Source of the DNA: Lithodes maja
Lineage: Eukaryota; Arthropoda; Malacostraca; Decapoda; Lithodidae
NCBI GenBank assembly: GCA_037953745.1
Contig: JBAKBP010003234.1
Coordinates: 62,001-126,000, forward strand
Length of the DNA: 64,000 nucleotides
Direction of reading: 5' to 3'
The position numbers and the translations under genes are program-made. Shown here piece by piece: positions 45,681-57,844 of this stretch; within the stretch, counting starts at the first letter, position 1, and each line of letters opens with the position of its first letter. The notes under the pieces were generated by a model. That model did not search any database. It had not been told where the DNA came from and saw nothing but the letters and a program-made list of their open reading frames with translations.

Positions 45681-47963
45681 TTACATCTATATCGTGGATG
45701 CTAAACTTTTTTCCCCAACCTTGTTGAGCCATCTGGAGAAACACATAAATGTTCCTTATTTCTAGGAATAACAGACTTAAAGTAGGTATATAATGCTTTC
45801 ACAGGACATAGTGCATGGTGTATCTTTCCTCTTTTCAAGGCAGGATTGGAGAAAGGTGTAAAGATATGTTCCTGGTGCTCGTTTTTTGCAATAAAATCTG
45901 GTGCAGGTGCAATATGTACAGAGTCGTTATTAGGGGCAAACCGTAGACAGTTTAGGGACCTTGCCATGGCCGCCAATTCTGAGACCCTATGGCCAGTCGC
46001 TAGGGCCATCAGAAATACACACTTCTTAAGTTTCTTCTCTATGTTTGGTTTCACCGAGTAGGGCCTAGACTGTAATAACGTTAGGACCTTCGAGATTGAC
46101 CATTGAGGAAGTAATTGACGATTTGGGGCTCTGAGTTTGAAGCAAGCTCTCATAAACCCTTGTTCGTCTTTCTGGGGTAAGGATAGACCGGTAAGCGTGA
46201 GGAAGGGTTCCTTCACTGCCGACAGGTGGTTTCTAAGTGTGTTCACTGCTAGATTCTTAGTTTCAAACAAGTAATTTAGGTATTTCAATAACAAGGAAGC
46301 TGATGGGTTCTTCTGGTTAGTATCTACAATCCACGTTGTAAATTGTTTCCAGTGAGAGCTGTATTGTCTCAGGGTGGAAGCTGTGTACTGATTTGTGAGC
46401 TTGTCAGTGACTTCCTCGTCGTAGGACGGGAGCCACTTGGATTTGAGAATGTCCACATAGCAAAATTGAGCGAGGTCTGCAGGTTCCCAATTTCTTCCAA
46501 GTGGAAATCTGTTAGGGGGAGTTGCAGGGGGTTGTTGCACCATTGAGTAAGTTGAGTGTACCACGCTTGAGTAGGCCACATTGGAGCGACCAGGGTTACT
46601 TGTCCCTGGAACGATCTGAGGTGGTGAATGACTTTGCACATTAGTGAGGTGTCTGGGGGTGGGAAGAGGTAAATCGATGTCCACCTGTTCCAATCTACTG
46701 TGAAGGCATCCGGGCCTCCCTCCCGTGTATTGAGATCCCGAGAAATGTGAGCCTGGAGCTTCGTTGATTGAAGAGATGCGAACAGATCGATTTGTGGTGA
46801 AAATGGTAAAACTAATTGATTGAATATTTCTTGTTTGAGGGCCCATTCCACTGAAGTGCTCTTTCCCCTTGATAGAGCGTCGGCCCATAGATTGGAGACC
46901 CCTGGTAGGTATGTTGCGTGGATTATTATGGAGTATTTCTGGGCTAGAAAGAATATCTTTTCTGAGGTCTTGGAGGATCCTGGACCGGGTGGAGCCTTGT
47001 TTCTTTAAGCAAGTTACGGAAGCCATGTTGTCCATCCGGAACGCTATTGATCTGGAGGTCAATGACGTCGCATGGTCCCTGAGAAAGAATAGAGGAACTG
47101 CTAGCTCTTTGGCATTGATGTGATACTGATTTAGTGTGGTCCATTTCCCGTGGTTCTGATGGCCTTCCGTTGACTGGTAGCCCCATCCTATCAGGCTCGA
47201 GGCATCTGTGTCTATCCATAAGGTGGGAGGTGGATCTGACCAGTGTGTCACCGATTCCCGTACTTGAGATCTTGTCCAAAAGGCCAGGAGATGTAGGATC
47301 CTCTTTGGGATGGTGAGCGGGTAATTGTGAGGTGTTAGAGGGAAGGCTTTGTTGCCTAGCCAGATTAGTCTCTTCAGTCTGAGGCGGCCTAGGGGTACTG
47401 TCATTTGTACCCAATTTAGTGAGCCTATCAGAGATTCCCAAAGTTTCCTGGTGATATTCTTCGCATGTAATACTCTGAACAGTTTTAATTGTAGACGTTT
47501 GGCATTGGCTGGGCTTTGCTTTATCGTTTGGAGTTGTGTGTCCCAGATTAAACCTACCCATTCCGCTGATTGTGAGGGAGTGAGCATTGACTTCTCTAGG
47601 TTCACTCTGAAGCCCAGCTTTGTAACATGTTGTACTACTTTCAAGGTTTGTTCTTGGCATTGGAGAGGTGTGGACCCGAGAATCAACCAGTCGTCTAGGT
47701 AGAACAGGATTTTTACTCCATTTTCGAGTAGTGGGAGGAGAGCTTGTTTGACTATCTTGGTGAAAATTCTGGGGGCTATGTTCAGACCGAAGGGCATTCT
47801 GGTGAACATTACCGCTTTGTTTCTGAATGGGATAGCTAGGAACTTTTGGTATCTTTTTGCTATTGGGATGTGCCAGTAGGCGTCTTTTAGGTCCAGGGTA
47901 ATTATCCAGGCCTTTGGTTGTAGTACTAGCCTTACTTGGGAGATAGTTAGCATTCTAACTATC
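45681..47963 (-). pseudogene. DIRS-1 RT, RNase H and recombinase N-terminal part
   Basis: After the SINE the frame resumes with MLTISQVRLVLQP, then WIITLDLKDAYWHIPI, MPFGLNIAPRIFTKIV and the catalytic ILFYLDDWLI. RNase H is shown by PTLWIDTDASSLIGWGY, NAKELAVPLFFLR and RMDNMASVTCL. A frame change near 47000 leads to GGPDAFTVDWNRWTSIYLFPP, then to the recombinase (SSHWKQFTTWI, LNYLFETKNLAVNTLRNHLSAV, ALATGHRVSELAAMARS with the first catalytic Arg). A six-T run (45707-45712) shifts the frame just before the TTAA element. The active residues are retained. Confidence 0.85.
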
Positions 47964-48468
47964 ATAGGGGAGGTGTGGTGGAGTGGTCATGCCACTGGAT
48001 TGGTAATCCAATGGACCCGGGTTCAAATCCCGATATGTCAATGGGAAGATATTATTGGGATTGAATTTGTGCTGTACCTAGTATCAGTGCATTACCACAA
48101 AGCCTACCGAAATGCCAAAAAAATACCCTCATTGTTCCCTGATTAAATAACACTGTATGAATATTCCCATATTCAAAATATGTTACAGGGGGACAATGCC
48201 TAGTGAGTTCACTGCTCAATAGGTGGCATTCTGAGAGTGAGGGTCTGAGTCTGGAGGGTGAGACGGTGAAGCACTTGAGCGAAGCAACCAGCCGCTTCAG
48301 AGATGGAGCTGCTTTGAGCCATGATGGATGCTTCGCATGTCTCACTCCCCAGACTGGAACAAGACCTCACGGGCTTCACCGTGTTAAGCGGTGGAATGTA
48401 CAGGCTCTCAGCCTATGCCCGAGAGGGAGTAGTTGGAATATATAAAAAAAAAAAAAAAAAAAAAAAAA
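47964..48468 (+). mobile_element. SINE with a tRNA-like head, inserted in DIRS-1 RT
   Basis: A 0.5-kb insert splits RT between FLVPKKDS..LNKSIHNTKFR and MLTISQVR. Its head (about 47971-48042) folds like a tRNA: an A-box-like TGGTGGAGTGG, an anticodon-like loop TTGGTAA (reading GGT, tRNA-Thr-like) and a B box GGTTCAAATCC. It ends in about 25 A (48444-48468). Target duplication is unclear. Part of the body (GGTGAAGC...GCTTCACCG) can form a long hairpin. Confidence 0.75.
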
Positions 48469-48726
48469 TCTGAATTTTGTATTGTGAATTGACTTGTTGA
48501 GAAGGGACATGTCTATCACGGGTCTTAGTTGACGGCTGTCTTTTTTTGGGACGAGGAACATGCGTGATAGAAAAACTGGTGTGCATTCTGGAGGGTGAGT
48601 GAGAACTTTGACTGTTAACATTTGGTTTATCACTCTTACCAATTCTGGAGATAGCTGTATCTTGTTGGGCTGAGCTCTGAGGTGGGGTCTTGCCAGCCAT
48701 TTCCATGTGAGGCCCTTCTTTACCAC
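48469..48726 (-). pseudogene. DIRS-1 RT, N-terminal part
   Basis: It encodes LSPELVRVINQMLTVKVL, then VFLSRMFLVPKKDSRQLRPVIDMSLLNKSI, the first RT blocks of DIRS elements, until the SINE poly(A). The frame overlaps the end of gag in another register, as is usual for DIRS. Confidence 0.8.
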
Positions 48727-48824
48727 TCTCTTTGCCCAGGATCTTTGAGGCCAATGCCGAAAATTTTCCCTGAATTGGCCTGTCGAATGCAGGGCCAGTT
48801 CTTGGTTGATGGCCTCTTGGAAAG

Positions 48825-49478
48825 TCAGTTTTTTGGATCCTGGGTCGTTTGGTGAGAGTTGGTGGATTGGTGGTGACCTTGTGGTCTCTGGTGGTTGGGA
48901 GCATGGCGTCCTGCTTGATGAGTCTGACGTCCTGTTTGTTGAGGTCTCTGTTGTGACCCGTAGTTTTGTTGTTTTGGTGGAGGTCGTGTATAGGGTGATG
49001 GTTGGGTCCTTGGTGCGCCTCGACCTCTGGCCTGGTAGTGTCCCCTGTGCCCTCTGCTGTTTGATGAGTTACCCCTGTGCGTCTGAAATGTATGAGGGGT
49101 ATATTGTCGAGGGGGGAACTGGCCCCTCCCCCTTCCACGGTGAGGGTGGAACCTACTAGGGTGGCCTTGCCTATATGCTTGAGACTGTCTTGACGTTGCT
49201 ATCTCCGGTCGTAGTAGTAGGGAGTGGACTTCGTTCCATGTTGCTTGGGGCATTAATCTGCTGGTGAATAGGGGTGAGAGGAGAACTCGAGCGGCGATAT
49301 CTTTTGGCATTTTCTTGGACAAGTGGATGCGTATATCTTGTCTTGCTCTGGCTGCTTCATAAATAGCAGTCTTGACATCACCCGTGGTCATTAGAGAGTT
49401 GACAAGAGATGCTCTCCTGATGAGATGAAGAGCTGCTCTGGATTTTTGTTCAGCGATGGAATCTGCCACCTGTCTCAT
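48825..49478 (-). pseudogene. DIRS-1 Gag, C-terminal part
   Basis: It encodes QKSRAALHLIRRASLVNSLM, RQDIRIHLSKKMPKDIAARV and LLSPLFTSRLMPQATWNEVHS. A long low-complexity tail rich in Arg, Gly, Gln and His follows (HRGRGRGQFPPRQ and similar) and could bind RNA. The block matches DIRS-2 (IRQGLLYSALYTSFFFKQDAW). A frameshift lies at about 49480. Confidence 0.75.
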
Positions 49479-49482
49479 GGAA

Positions 49483-50590
49483 TTAGAGTTTCTGCCATGT
49501 GATGAAGCTTGATAGCAGTCTGTGGGCTTTTGGGCGTAGTCTAAAATCCTTGTCGATCAACACCGGAGTAGGTGTAGAGATCATGGGGTCATTGGATGGC
49601 TTGCATACTATCTTTGGGGCTCTGAGATATTCCCAGAACCCCTGGGGAATAGAGTCGGAGTTGTGCACATACATTGTGGCAAACTGGTGATCATCTTGTG
49701 GGATTCTTTGGGGGTGTAGTATCCATACTGGACAGGGCAAATTTTTCTGCCCCAGATACCCATTCAGACCATAGGCCATAGCCTAAGGATGAAACCTTCA
49801 GCATGGGAATTTTACTTTCGGACATTTTTGTGGAGCATTGCACGTCTGTTGCGAGAGTGGATAGAGATTTAATGGCATTATGCCCATCAGCTTTATTCAA
49901 ATCCGACCATGGTTTGAAGCGTTTTCCCGAGGGGACTGCGGATGTCTGTGTGAACGTAAAGTACCTAGCGTCTGACATAGATGGGAAAGGTTTTATGACT
50001 ACGTCCAGTACTTGGTCATGTGCGTCTTTTGCCCGGAGGTGTCGCAGTTCGTCCATTTCGATCACCCAGTCATTTGGGACTGGTATCAGTTCTGGATGGC
50101 CTGTGTCCGCATCTTCAGGTGTTTCCACTGGTATTTGCTTCCAGTGACGGGAGTCCCCAAACAGAAGAGGGAAGGGTTTCTTGGAGATTTCCGGTTCTTG
50201 TTCAATAGGAGGGGGACGAATATGGGACAGGAATAGGTTACTGGGAAGGCCAGTGGCTTGAAGACTGGGCTGAGTGGAGGATGTCGGAGTGGGTGTTAAT
50301 TCCTGATCATGCTGTTTGGGCTGGGCAGGTATCTGAGCTAGTGGGACTGGGTCGGGTGTGGCTGGTTGTAACATGGATGGGGACAGGGCCTTACATTGAA
50401 GGTCCTGGATAGCCTTATCCATAGAAGCCAATTTCTGATGTAAGTTGTCCGTTAACTCGTTGGTCAATGATCTTAAAGTATCTTTCATCTCTCTCCATAA
50501 GTCATTACGAGGGCTCAGTCTTGAGTCTAATGTCAGACTGGTGAGGTTCTTCTGAATGGTCTCCCTGATAAGTGCGGGAGTCCTTGTCAT
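49483..50590 (-). pseudogene. DIRS-1 Gag, middle part (two frames)
   Basis: The first frame (50590-49691) reads ALIRETIQKNLTSLTLDSR, KRFKPWSDLNKADGHNAIKS and SLGYGLWSEWVSGAEKFALS. The second (49779-49483) reads DDHQFATMYVHNSDSIPQGF and LRAPKIVCKPSNDP. The WSD block matches DIRS-2 (PTLWSDFSRPDILPAVQSL). A frame change near 49700-49780 joins them. No enzymatic motif is present. Confidence 0.7.
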
Positions 50591-51200
50591 TCCAACTTTC
50601 GTCAGTGTGGCTGCTGGAATTGATGTCGTAGCACTCTATTCTGTCGTCGGCCATATCGTAGGGTTCTTGGGTATCTTCAGGAGGTATTGTATTTTGATCT
50701 TCTTCATATGTACTGTACCCTACTTGGTCTAGGTCTGCCAGAGTGGAATGTGATTGGGCTGTTGGATGTGAAGGCTGGTGGTAAGATACGTCTCCTGGGA
50801 TATGTATTTCCGCTCTTGTACATATCTTGATTGCTTGAGGGAGAGCTGGTTCGGTAGAGGTAGGTAAGGGGGTTAGTTCAAATTGTTGATCCATAGAGTC
50901 CGCCCACTTGTCTAGGGATAGTGGGGAGGGGTTGACCTCCTCAGAGCCTGGTTTAGTCCGGATGAATGGTGGTTCTTTGGCATGGGGTTTCCTTGTATGC
51001 TTGTGTCTTTTACTGGAAGACTGGGGGCTGGTTGACCTCTCTCTCTTCCTGCTAGAATTTGACTTTCTCCTGTCTAGTGATGAGGAAGAGCTACGGGATC
51101 TTGCTACGGATATCTCTAAGAAATTTACGTACTCTGGGTCTGTAATTTCTGGGTGTTTCTTCAATGTACCTGAAATTGGGAGGTTTGACGTACCTCCCAA
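50505..51200 (-). pseudogene. DIRS-1 Gag, Ser/Arg-rich part
   Basis: It starts inside the hairpin region next to DIRS-2 and contains EITDPEYVNFLEISVARS followed by an SR-rich basic tract (RRKSNSSRKRERSTSPQSS), possibly a nuclear or RNA-binding segment. The apparent start codon here is TTG, not ATG, because the true N-terminus lies on the far side of DIRS-2 (59251-59607). It is linked by a frameshift near 50590 to the next gag part. Confidence 0.65.
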
Positions 51201-51720
51201 CCTACCAAATAGGAAAACCTACTATTTGGTAGTAGTCTTGGAAAATCCAACGTCAAGGCTATTAACCTAATTGCAATGACGACTTGTCTATTTTGACTGC
51301 TATGTCGTCATTCCAACCGCGGTTAAAAAGAAAACGTCTAGAGTCTACTCCTTATCTTGCTCTAGGAGACGTTGTACATTAACCAAAACTACCACCGAAG
51401 GTGAAAAAAGCATAGAAGAGAAGAAAAAGGGGTTTACCTTAGTTACCGCTTAAGGCCCATCCCGTGTTCCGTCATGTGCAGATCCCTGTCGAACGTGCGC
51501 ATGAGCGACCCTCTCTTGTCATCACATCTCACGTCAGCAGAAGAACGCGGATGGGCAGGGGTCCGGCGTGAGGGAGGGTATTATGTACGTTGGATTTTCC
51601 AAGACTACTACCAAATAGTAGGTTTTCCTATTTGGTAGGTTGGGAGGTACGTCAAACCTCCCAATTTGTTAGTAGTCTTGGCAAATCCAACGTCAAGGCT
51701 GCATAACAAATAGGAGGAGG
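51179..51720. repeat. Hairpin and short repeats at the DIRS-1/DIRS-2 joint
   Basis: A 74-bp stretch with GGTAGGTTGGGAGGTACGTC occurs inverted at 51179-51253 and 51589-51662. A third partial copy, TTAGTAGTCTTGGCAAATCC, follows at about 51669 and also marks the right end of DIRS-2 (inverted at about 59232-59255). This is probably the product of recombinase-mediated insertion and of the internal complementary region of DIRS elements. Confidence 0.65.
51238..51552 (+). repeat. Left inverted terminal repeat of DIRS-2
   Basis: About 300 bp, nearly identical to the reverse complement of 58968-59250 (shared GCAATGACGACTTGTCTATT, ACCACCGAAGGTGAAAAAAG, GAACGTGCGCATGAGCGACC). One or two substitutions seen. 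It is surrounded by a short hairpin whose arms are 51179-51253 and 51589-51662. Confidence 0.85.
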
Positions 51721-52129
51721 ACATCCAAGCCCAACTTACCAAAAAAACCAATGCATAAAACAAAATTATGAATGACAAAGACACAATTTAAACAAGAGAG
51801 TTTAATAAAAGAGTGAAAAACTGAGGAGTAGCTAAAAAGAACAGTTTTAACACATGCCCGTCATTCATAGTAATGCAAAAACATAGACTTGTCTGAAACC
51901 AAAAAGGTACTGTACCCAAAATCCCTTTTCTTCAAAAACCAACAAAAACACTGAACACAAGAACAAAACACAATTTTCAATGTGGCAAAAACACTTATGT
52001 ACTGGAACAATACATAATCCCAAACTTGCAATCCAGTGTTGCAAACCCGTACACCCCCCCCCCCCTCCCCTTTGTCAAATAAAACGAAGGAAAAGAACGA
52101 GGGACAAGGGGGGAAGACCAGGGATCTTC

Positions 52130-53471
52130 GCCAGAGCACCAGGAAACACGACCCCCGAGAGCAATCACCGGCCGAGGGGGTCGAACACTGGACACGGAGA
52201 GGTAGGAGGAGATGAAGGAATTGATAGAAGACCCACAAAACCGCTGAGGCGATGGCAGGTAAGGATCGACGTGGCAGGAACCGGAAGGAGGCCGCAAAGG
52301 ATCTGACATCATGCGCAGAACCCCTACAAACAGGGTGACGGGCACGAACGGTCCGACAAACGTGGCGGCCCATCTGCACCTGCGAGAGCCTCCCACCTGT
52401 CCGAGGAGACACCCACACAGCAGTACCCGAAGGCGGCGCCACAGACGCAACAGAGGAGTGCAAGGCTGACACCGGGCACAACACATGGCGAGGATGCCCA
52501 CGCCGTAAAGCCTGGACGGCGAAAGGCTGGAAAGCGGGGACCTCCTTCCCATGCGTGGTAACAAAAGGAGGGGAGGAGGCGAACGAGACGCCATGCAAGG
52601 ACGGGGAGAATTGCACACAGTCCCGGGGCCGTGACAATGCCGCAAGTGCAGACACCCGATCCCCAGTGGCCAGAGCGACAAGGAAGAGTGGACGCCCGAG
52701 CAACGGAACCGGCGTAGCTGCCCTTGTATACGTGGGTGAAGCCAGAAGGACCAGAGCCCGCCCCAGATCCCACTGCGGAGGGACCTGGCACGGAGGCGGT
52801 CGATCCCGGAAGGCAGCCGTCAGGAAGGAATCCAGCTCCCGTGGCGGAACGACCAGCCCAGCGACGGACCCAAAGACCCCCCGGACGGCAGACAAGTGGG
52901 TACGTATAGCGTCGACTTGAAAGTGACGTGTACGGAAGAGGTGAAACAAGGAGCGTAGGACGAGGGAAGGAGAGCCAACTGGCAGGCGAGTGGCCTGTAG
53001 CCACCTAGTAAAAGACCTCCAGCGGGACCCGTAAGTCCCCCAAGGAGAAGACGGCCAGGAACGCTGCAGGAAGTCAGTCAGGGCCCGGCCGGGGACCGGG
53101 AGCCACCGTGCCTCATGAACAAGCACGATGCGAAGGCCAACGAGGTCCGCAGGTCCCCAACCTAGCCCAAGTGGAAGCCGGAGACAGGTAGAGGGACCGG
53201 ACTCGGGCACCACCGCGGCAACCGGGCGGACCAAGCCCGTGCCGGCCACAGAGGTGCGAGGAGCCAGACGCAGCCGTGGTACAGCCACAGCCTCGTGAGG
53301 ATTGGGCACATCAACAGCGCGTCTGGTGGCGGAAAGATGTATATCGACCGCCACCTGTACCAGGCTACCATGAAAGCGTCCGGACCCCCCCCGGAGCGCG
53401 AGGCCGGAGGGAGAGGTCCAGAGGCAACTGGCGCGGCACCCCCGATGCGAACAAGGCGACCTCCGGAACAC
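52130..53471 (-). pseudogene. DIRS-2 tyrosine recombinase
   Basis: GGPDAFMVAWYRWRSIYIFPP precedes the recombinase. The N-terminal part has GSRWRSFTRWLQATRLP and FQVDAIRTHLSAVRG. The catalytic part has LVALATGDRVSALAALSR (first Arg) and SAHDVRSFAASFRF (His-x-x-Arg). The tyrosine block SSINSFISSYLSVSSV lies in another frame near 52210, so one frameshift separates it. Residues match those of DIRS-1. 51861-52129 is non-coding. Confidence 0.8.
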
Positions 53472-53472
53472 C

Positions 53473-55000
53473 TCAGGAAGCCGCGAGGTCGGCGAACACA
53501 GTCCGTTTCATCGCCCATTCTACAAGAACGCCCTGCCCTCTCGACAGGGCGGCCGCCCACAGGGTGGCAGGCCCGGGCAGGGAGGAGGCATGCAAGGAGA
53601 AGGGGTGTCGGTCCGCGAGGAAGAACAACTCCACCGAGACCCCCAATAGAGTCAACGACCTGGAGGACCCCCGCATAAGGAAACAGGGAACAGCTTGTCT
53701 AAGTGTCCAACCCGAAGGCCACCGACTTACCCCGAAGGGCCAGCGCGTGGTCCCGCAGGAAGACCAAAGGAACCAACAGTCCGAGGGCATAGACGGGTAA
53801 GTGGAGGTAGACCCACCCATCTGCCGGGAAGTGGACGTCCCAGGTTCGATCGGGAACCTCACCCAACCTCGCTCGACGTATCTGTGGCTACCCAGACCGT
53901 CGGCGGGGGGGCGGTCCAGGGCACAGCCGCAGAGAGCGAGCCCCGAGCAACCCAGCGACCGAAGCGTCTGCGAACGGTACGCGGGAGCGGCAGGAGCCGA
54001 TCCATAGGGGCAACGGAAACACCGCGGTGCCCATGAGGAGGAGGCGGCGTAGCCAGAGGTTCCCTAAGGGAAGGGGCAGAGCGGCCCAATGCAGCGAACC
54101 CACAAACGAGTCCCAGAGCCACCCCGGGAGGGAGACCGAGTGCAACACGGCGAAGACCTTCCACCGAAGGTGCACCGCGGCCGGCAGACCCCGGGTCACC
54201 GTAGCGCCGGACAAAACCCATGTGAGACCGACCCATGGCACGACACGCGACGGGGTCAAGTGTGACTTGGGAACATCGAAGGGGAACCCTAACCGTGCGA
54301 TGTTGCGAATGACTGTGAGGGCGTCGCCAATGCACAGTCATAGGGCTTCGGAAACTACCAACCAATCGGCCAAGGAAAACAGGATCTGGAGCCCGCTCCT
54401 GAGGAGAGGACCCAGAGCCTGCCCCACCAGTGCGGAGAAGATCCGCGGCGAGATGTGGAGACCGAAGGGAAGGCCGTCGAACAGGAACACACGATCGGAA
54501 GTCCGAACGGCCAAGAATCGCTGGAAGCGAGGATGGAGAGGAACGAGCCAAGACGCAACCTGGAGGGCCAGCGACACTACCCACGACAGAGGGCACAGGG
54601 CCAGGCGTACCAGGGGTACCGGCAGCATCCGAAACCGTGTGTGCACGATGTGCCCGTTGAGGGCCGACAGATCCACCACCGATCGCATCGCGTCGCAGTT
54701 CGTCGACGGTACCAGAAAGACACAGGAGAGGAAAACCGGGTGACCGGCGGTCAACTCCCTCGACGCTACCCAGCTCGGGCATGGAAGTGAACACGTGGGC
54801 CACCTCTGAAGAGATGGGCCGGCGTCGGTGACAAGAGCGGAGTGGGGGTCTGGACGTCCACCTCCAGGTGAGACCCCTCCGCGCAACCCGCCGCCCCCAA
54901 CGTCCCTCGCGGCTACCGAGGGGCGCAAGGGCGAAAACAACCCAAGGGAGCACCCGAGAGGAGGGGAGCGACCCGGTCGGCCAGGCGAGAAGGAGAACAA
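53473..55000 (-). pseudogene. DIRS-2 reverse transcriptase and RNase H
   Basis: Blocks are spread over several frames: VFLSCVFLVPST..MRSVVDLSALNGHI, LPFGLHISPRIFSALVGQAL, ILFSLADWLVV, VGLTWVLSGATVTRG, WDSFVGSLHWAALPLPLGN, and PPPTVWVATDTSSEVG from RNase H. The catalytic YLDD-type box reads SLADW, so the first aspartate is alanine (codon GCC). With the frameshifts, this enzyme is dead. Confidence 0.78.
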
Positions 55001-55018
55001 GGAGGCCGACCCAGAGAA

Positions 55019-57712
55019 CTACACATTGTGTTGACGTGGAGGTACCCCCGGTACGGGCCGTGCGGGCATGAGCGCCACGTTGACCTCCTCTACCCCCCCC
55101 CCCCCCAACCTCGTCATAAAGGGCGGGCCACCCCAACCCCAGGCCGGCGCGGGGCTGACCCCGTCGAAGGGCGGCTGGAAGTGGAAGGCCGGCCAGCCCC
55201 GACACGGCGGGGATGAAAGGGGCAAGAACAGAAGTGCGAGGCGGAACCGACGCACTGGCCTGCAACGTCCCAGTCCTGCGCCCGTGCAAGGCGGCAGCAC
55301 TTGCAGCAGCACCCCGAAGAGGACCGGCAGAAGGACGGGACTGAGAAGACCCCGCGCGCGACACAGCGCGTCGGTGCGTGACGTAAGCAGGGTCCGCAAC
55401 GACACAGCGCGTCGTCGCGTGTCGGAAGCAGGGGCCGCCGACAGAGAAGCGTAGCATTCCCAAGCATCTTGCTTAAAAAAAAACGACGTATATAGCGCAG
55501 AGTACAACAAACCCTGACGAATATCCAAGGGGGCCGGCCGGCAGAACGAGGACCGTACCGTCGGGCGTCGCCGAGTTGCCGCGCACAAAACCGCCTTCAG
55601 CTCGGGAACCAAAGACACCGCGAGCCGAAGGTGTACCCGCTGAACGCGGTCCAAACCCTCGCGAAGATCGCCTGGCGCAGATGCCTCGAAAAGCTGCAGG
55701 TGGTGAACAGACGTCTGGAGGGAACCTAAAGACAAGACAATAAGTCCGTCACCCTCTGTCGCAAGGGAAAAACCTTGGCGACAGAGGGCGGATCCGGGTG
55801 AGAGAAGAACGGGGTAGCAATAGAACAAAGTTCAAGAACGGGCGCGCTCATCCAGGACCAGAACGCGCCGTCCAACCCGCCGACAGACACAAGAGGAGGC
55901 AAAATCAGTGATGACTCCGGGGGAGGGACTGAAGGAGAGCCGTCGACGGATCGGTGTGTGAAGTCGAAGGCCTCAGCAAACCAGGCCTCCAATGGGAGAG
56001 GGTGACCGAGCATGATGGCTAAGCCAGGCGTATCGGCGTCGCACAAACCTGTCCCATAGGAGGACAGACCCGTCAACACAGCCAGGGACTGAACAGCCGG
56101 AAGGATGTCAGGGCGGCTGAAGTCTGACCAGAGCGTAGGCCTGCAGAAGGGAGGGGGACCGTAGCAGAGGTAGGTAGGGTGAGGCGCTGAGGGTGAGTCA
56201 CCGCCAAGAAGCGCGAGAAGAGGGAGTCTTCCATCGACTCCAAGCACCCGTCGAAGCGTGACACAACCCAGCCCTGCATAGCCGACAATCGATCCGAGAG
56301 AGGCGACCCCCCCCCCCAGATTGGTCGGCCCGCAGGGGCGAGCGTGAGCGAGACCCACGACACGAACCAGCAGCGTTGCGGCCCAAGGAAGGCGAGCGAC
56401 GACGGTTGTGTCGCCGTTGAGGGACTCGTCCCCGATCACGAACGGCCGAGGGGGAAACAGCACCATTTCCCTCTTCCAGCGACACGTCAGCTCCTGAGAA
56501 AGGGGACCCCGAAACCTCGCGAAACCCCACCGAGGCAAGAGGAGGGGTACCCCCCTGGCGAGACGGTAAGTGAAGGTCAGGAAGAGAAGAATGAGGAGGA
56601 GCAGGACGACGGGAGTGGGAAGGCTGGCCGGGTGAAAGGAGGCCAGAAGGAGCCGCGGGGGGAAACAGAGCAAGGATCCCCGGGGCTGAGATAACAGGGC
56701 GGCCCGACACCGAGGCGGAGGAGGGAGGGACCTCCACCGTGGGACGAGACCGTGAAGGAAGAATAGGCACTGAAGCAGGTGAAGTAGGAGAAGCAACGAC
56801 ATCCAGGCGGACCCTCCTGGACAGTGTAGGAGGAGGGAGCAGAGGGCCAGCTACAGCATGAACAACCGCGTGCGGAGAGGACAACGTAAGAGGAAGTCGT
56901 CTGGGCTGGGGAAGCGGGCGGAAGGGAGTAGAGCCCCTATCCGTAGAGGCCAGGGGAGGGCGCACAGGGGCAGAGCCGCTAACCCCGGCCTCAGGGCGAG
57001 AACCATGACGAGGGCGATGGGTGTCGTCAAGGCGATCAGGAGGACGACGAGGGACAGTAGAGGACGGACGACGAGGCGAGCGAGAGCATGGACGGAGCAG
57101 GGGAACCCCCCGACGATGGGATGACCGGCTGCGGGACCCAGGGGAGAGGGCCCGAGCAGGGAGAGGGCCCGAGCAGGGAGAGGGCCCGAGCAGGGAGAGG
57201 GCCAGGTGAACGGCCTTCAGTCGGGTCAGGGATACCCAGGGCGACGCGGATCCGGTCGGCAACAAAGGCCGGGGAACGGTGGTCCACAGTCCTAATGTGG
57301 CGGGAGACCATCGTCCACACTGACGGAAGGGAAGCAGAGGCCACAGCCGCCGCCGAGGAACCAGGGCCATGGTGCAGCACATCCACCAGGGCCAGACACG
57401 TGCCACACAGAGCAGGGAGGAAGGCCGGAGAGGACACACAGAGCGAGTGGCGCAAGCAGGACTTGTGGCTCTCCAAGCACGGGGAGCGACAACCAAGGCG
57501 AAAGCAAGGCAGCCTACCTGCACTAGAAGAACACACACCATAATCAGCACGTCGAAGGAGTAAGTGGAGAGAATGTCCAAGAAGAACCAGGGAAGGAGCA
57601 TGGGGAAACAGGAACACACATGCAAACAGGTATCCGTACTCACCCTAAACTGGGAGCACAGAGGTAGGTGAGGAGGGCAGCCGAGGCGGAAGAGCACTAG
57701 CAGAACCTGCAA
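55019..57712 (-). pseudogene. DIRS-2 Gag (several frames)
   Basis: An N-terminal Cys/His block (SHKSCLRHSLC then LCGTC, near 57420-57500) matches that of DIRS-1. Then come SPAFVADRIRVALGIPDP, a long Pro/Arg/Ser-rich tract with a 17-bp tandem repeat (57146-57207), LWSDFSRPDILPAVQSL, VGGLDGAFWSWMSAPVLELCS and RQGLLYSALYTSFFFKQDAW. Gag would coat the RNA. Frames change at least three times. Confidence 0.7.
57146..57207 (+). repeat. 17-bp tandem repeat in DIRS-2 gag
   Basis: GAGAGGGCCCGAGCAGG is repeated about 3.5 times without change. Confidence 0.85.
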
Positions 57713-57844
57713 AGATGGAGAAAGTGTTAACCACCACTCAACATCTTACATGCAGGGCCTATAACACCAGTAAAGTGCATACACCAATATAGTATCAGGC
57801 AACAAGATGACATAAAAAAAGTCAATAGTGAAAGCCAACTATTA

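Noticed and set aside
47971..48042. tRNA-Thr gene
   Set aside because: The acceptor stem does not pair well and it is followed by a SINE body and poly(A); it is a SINE head.
52555..55454. Many long plus-strand frames rich in Arg, Pro and Gly
   Set aside because: They are antisense shadows of the GC-rich DIRS-2 coding region, which is confirmed on the minus strand by RT and recombinase motifs.
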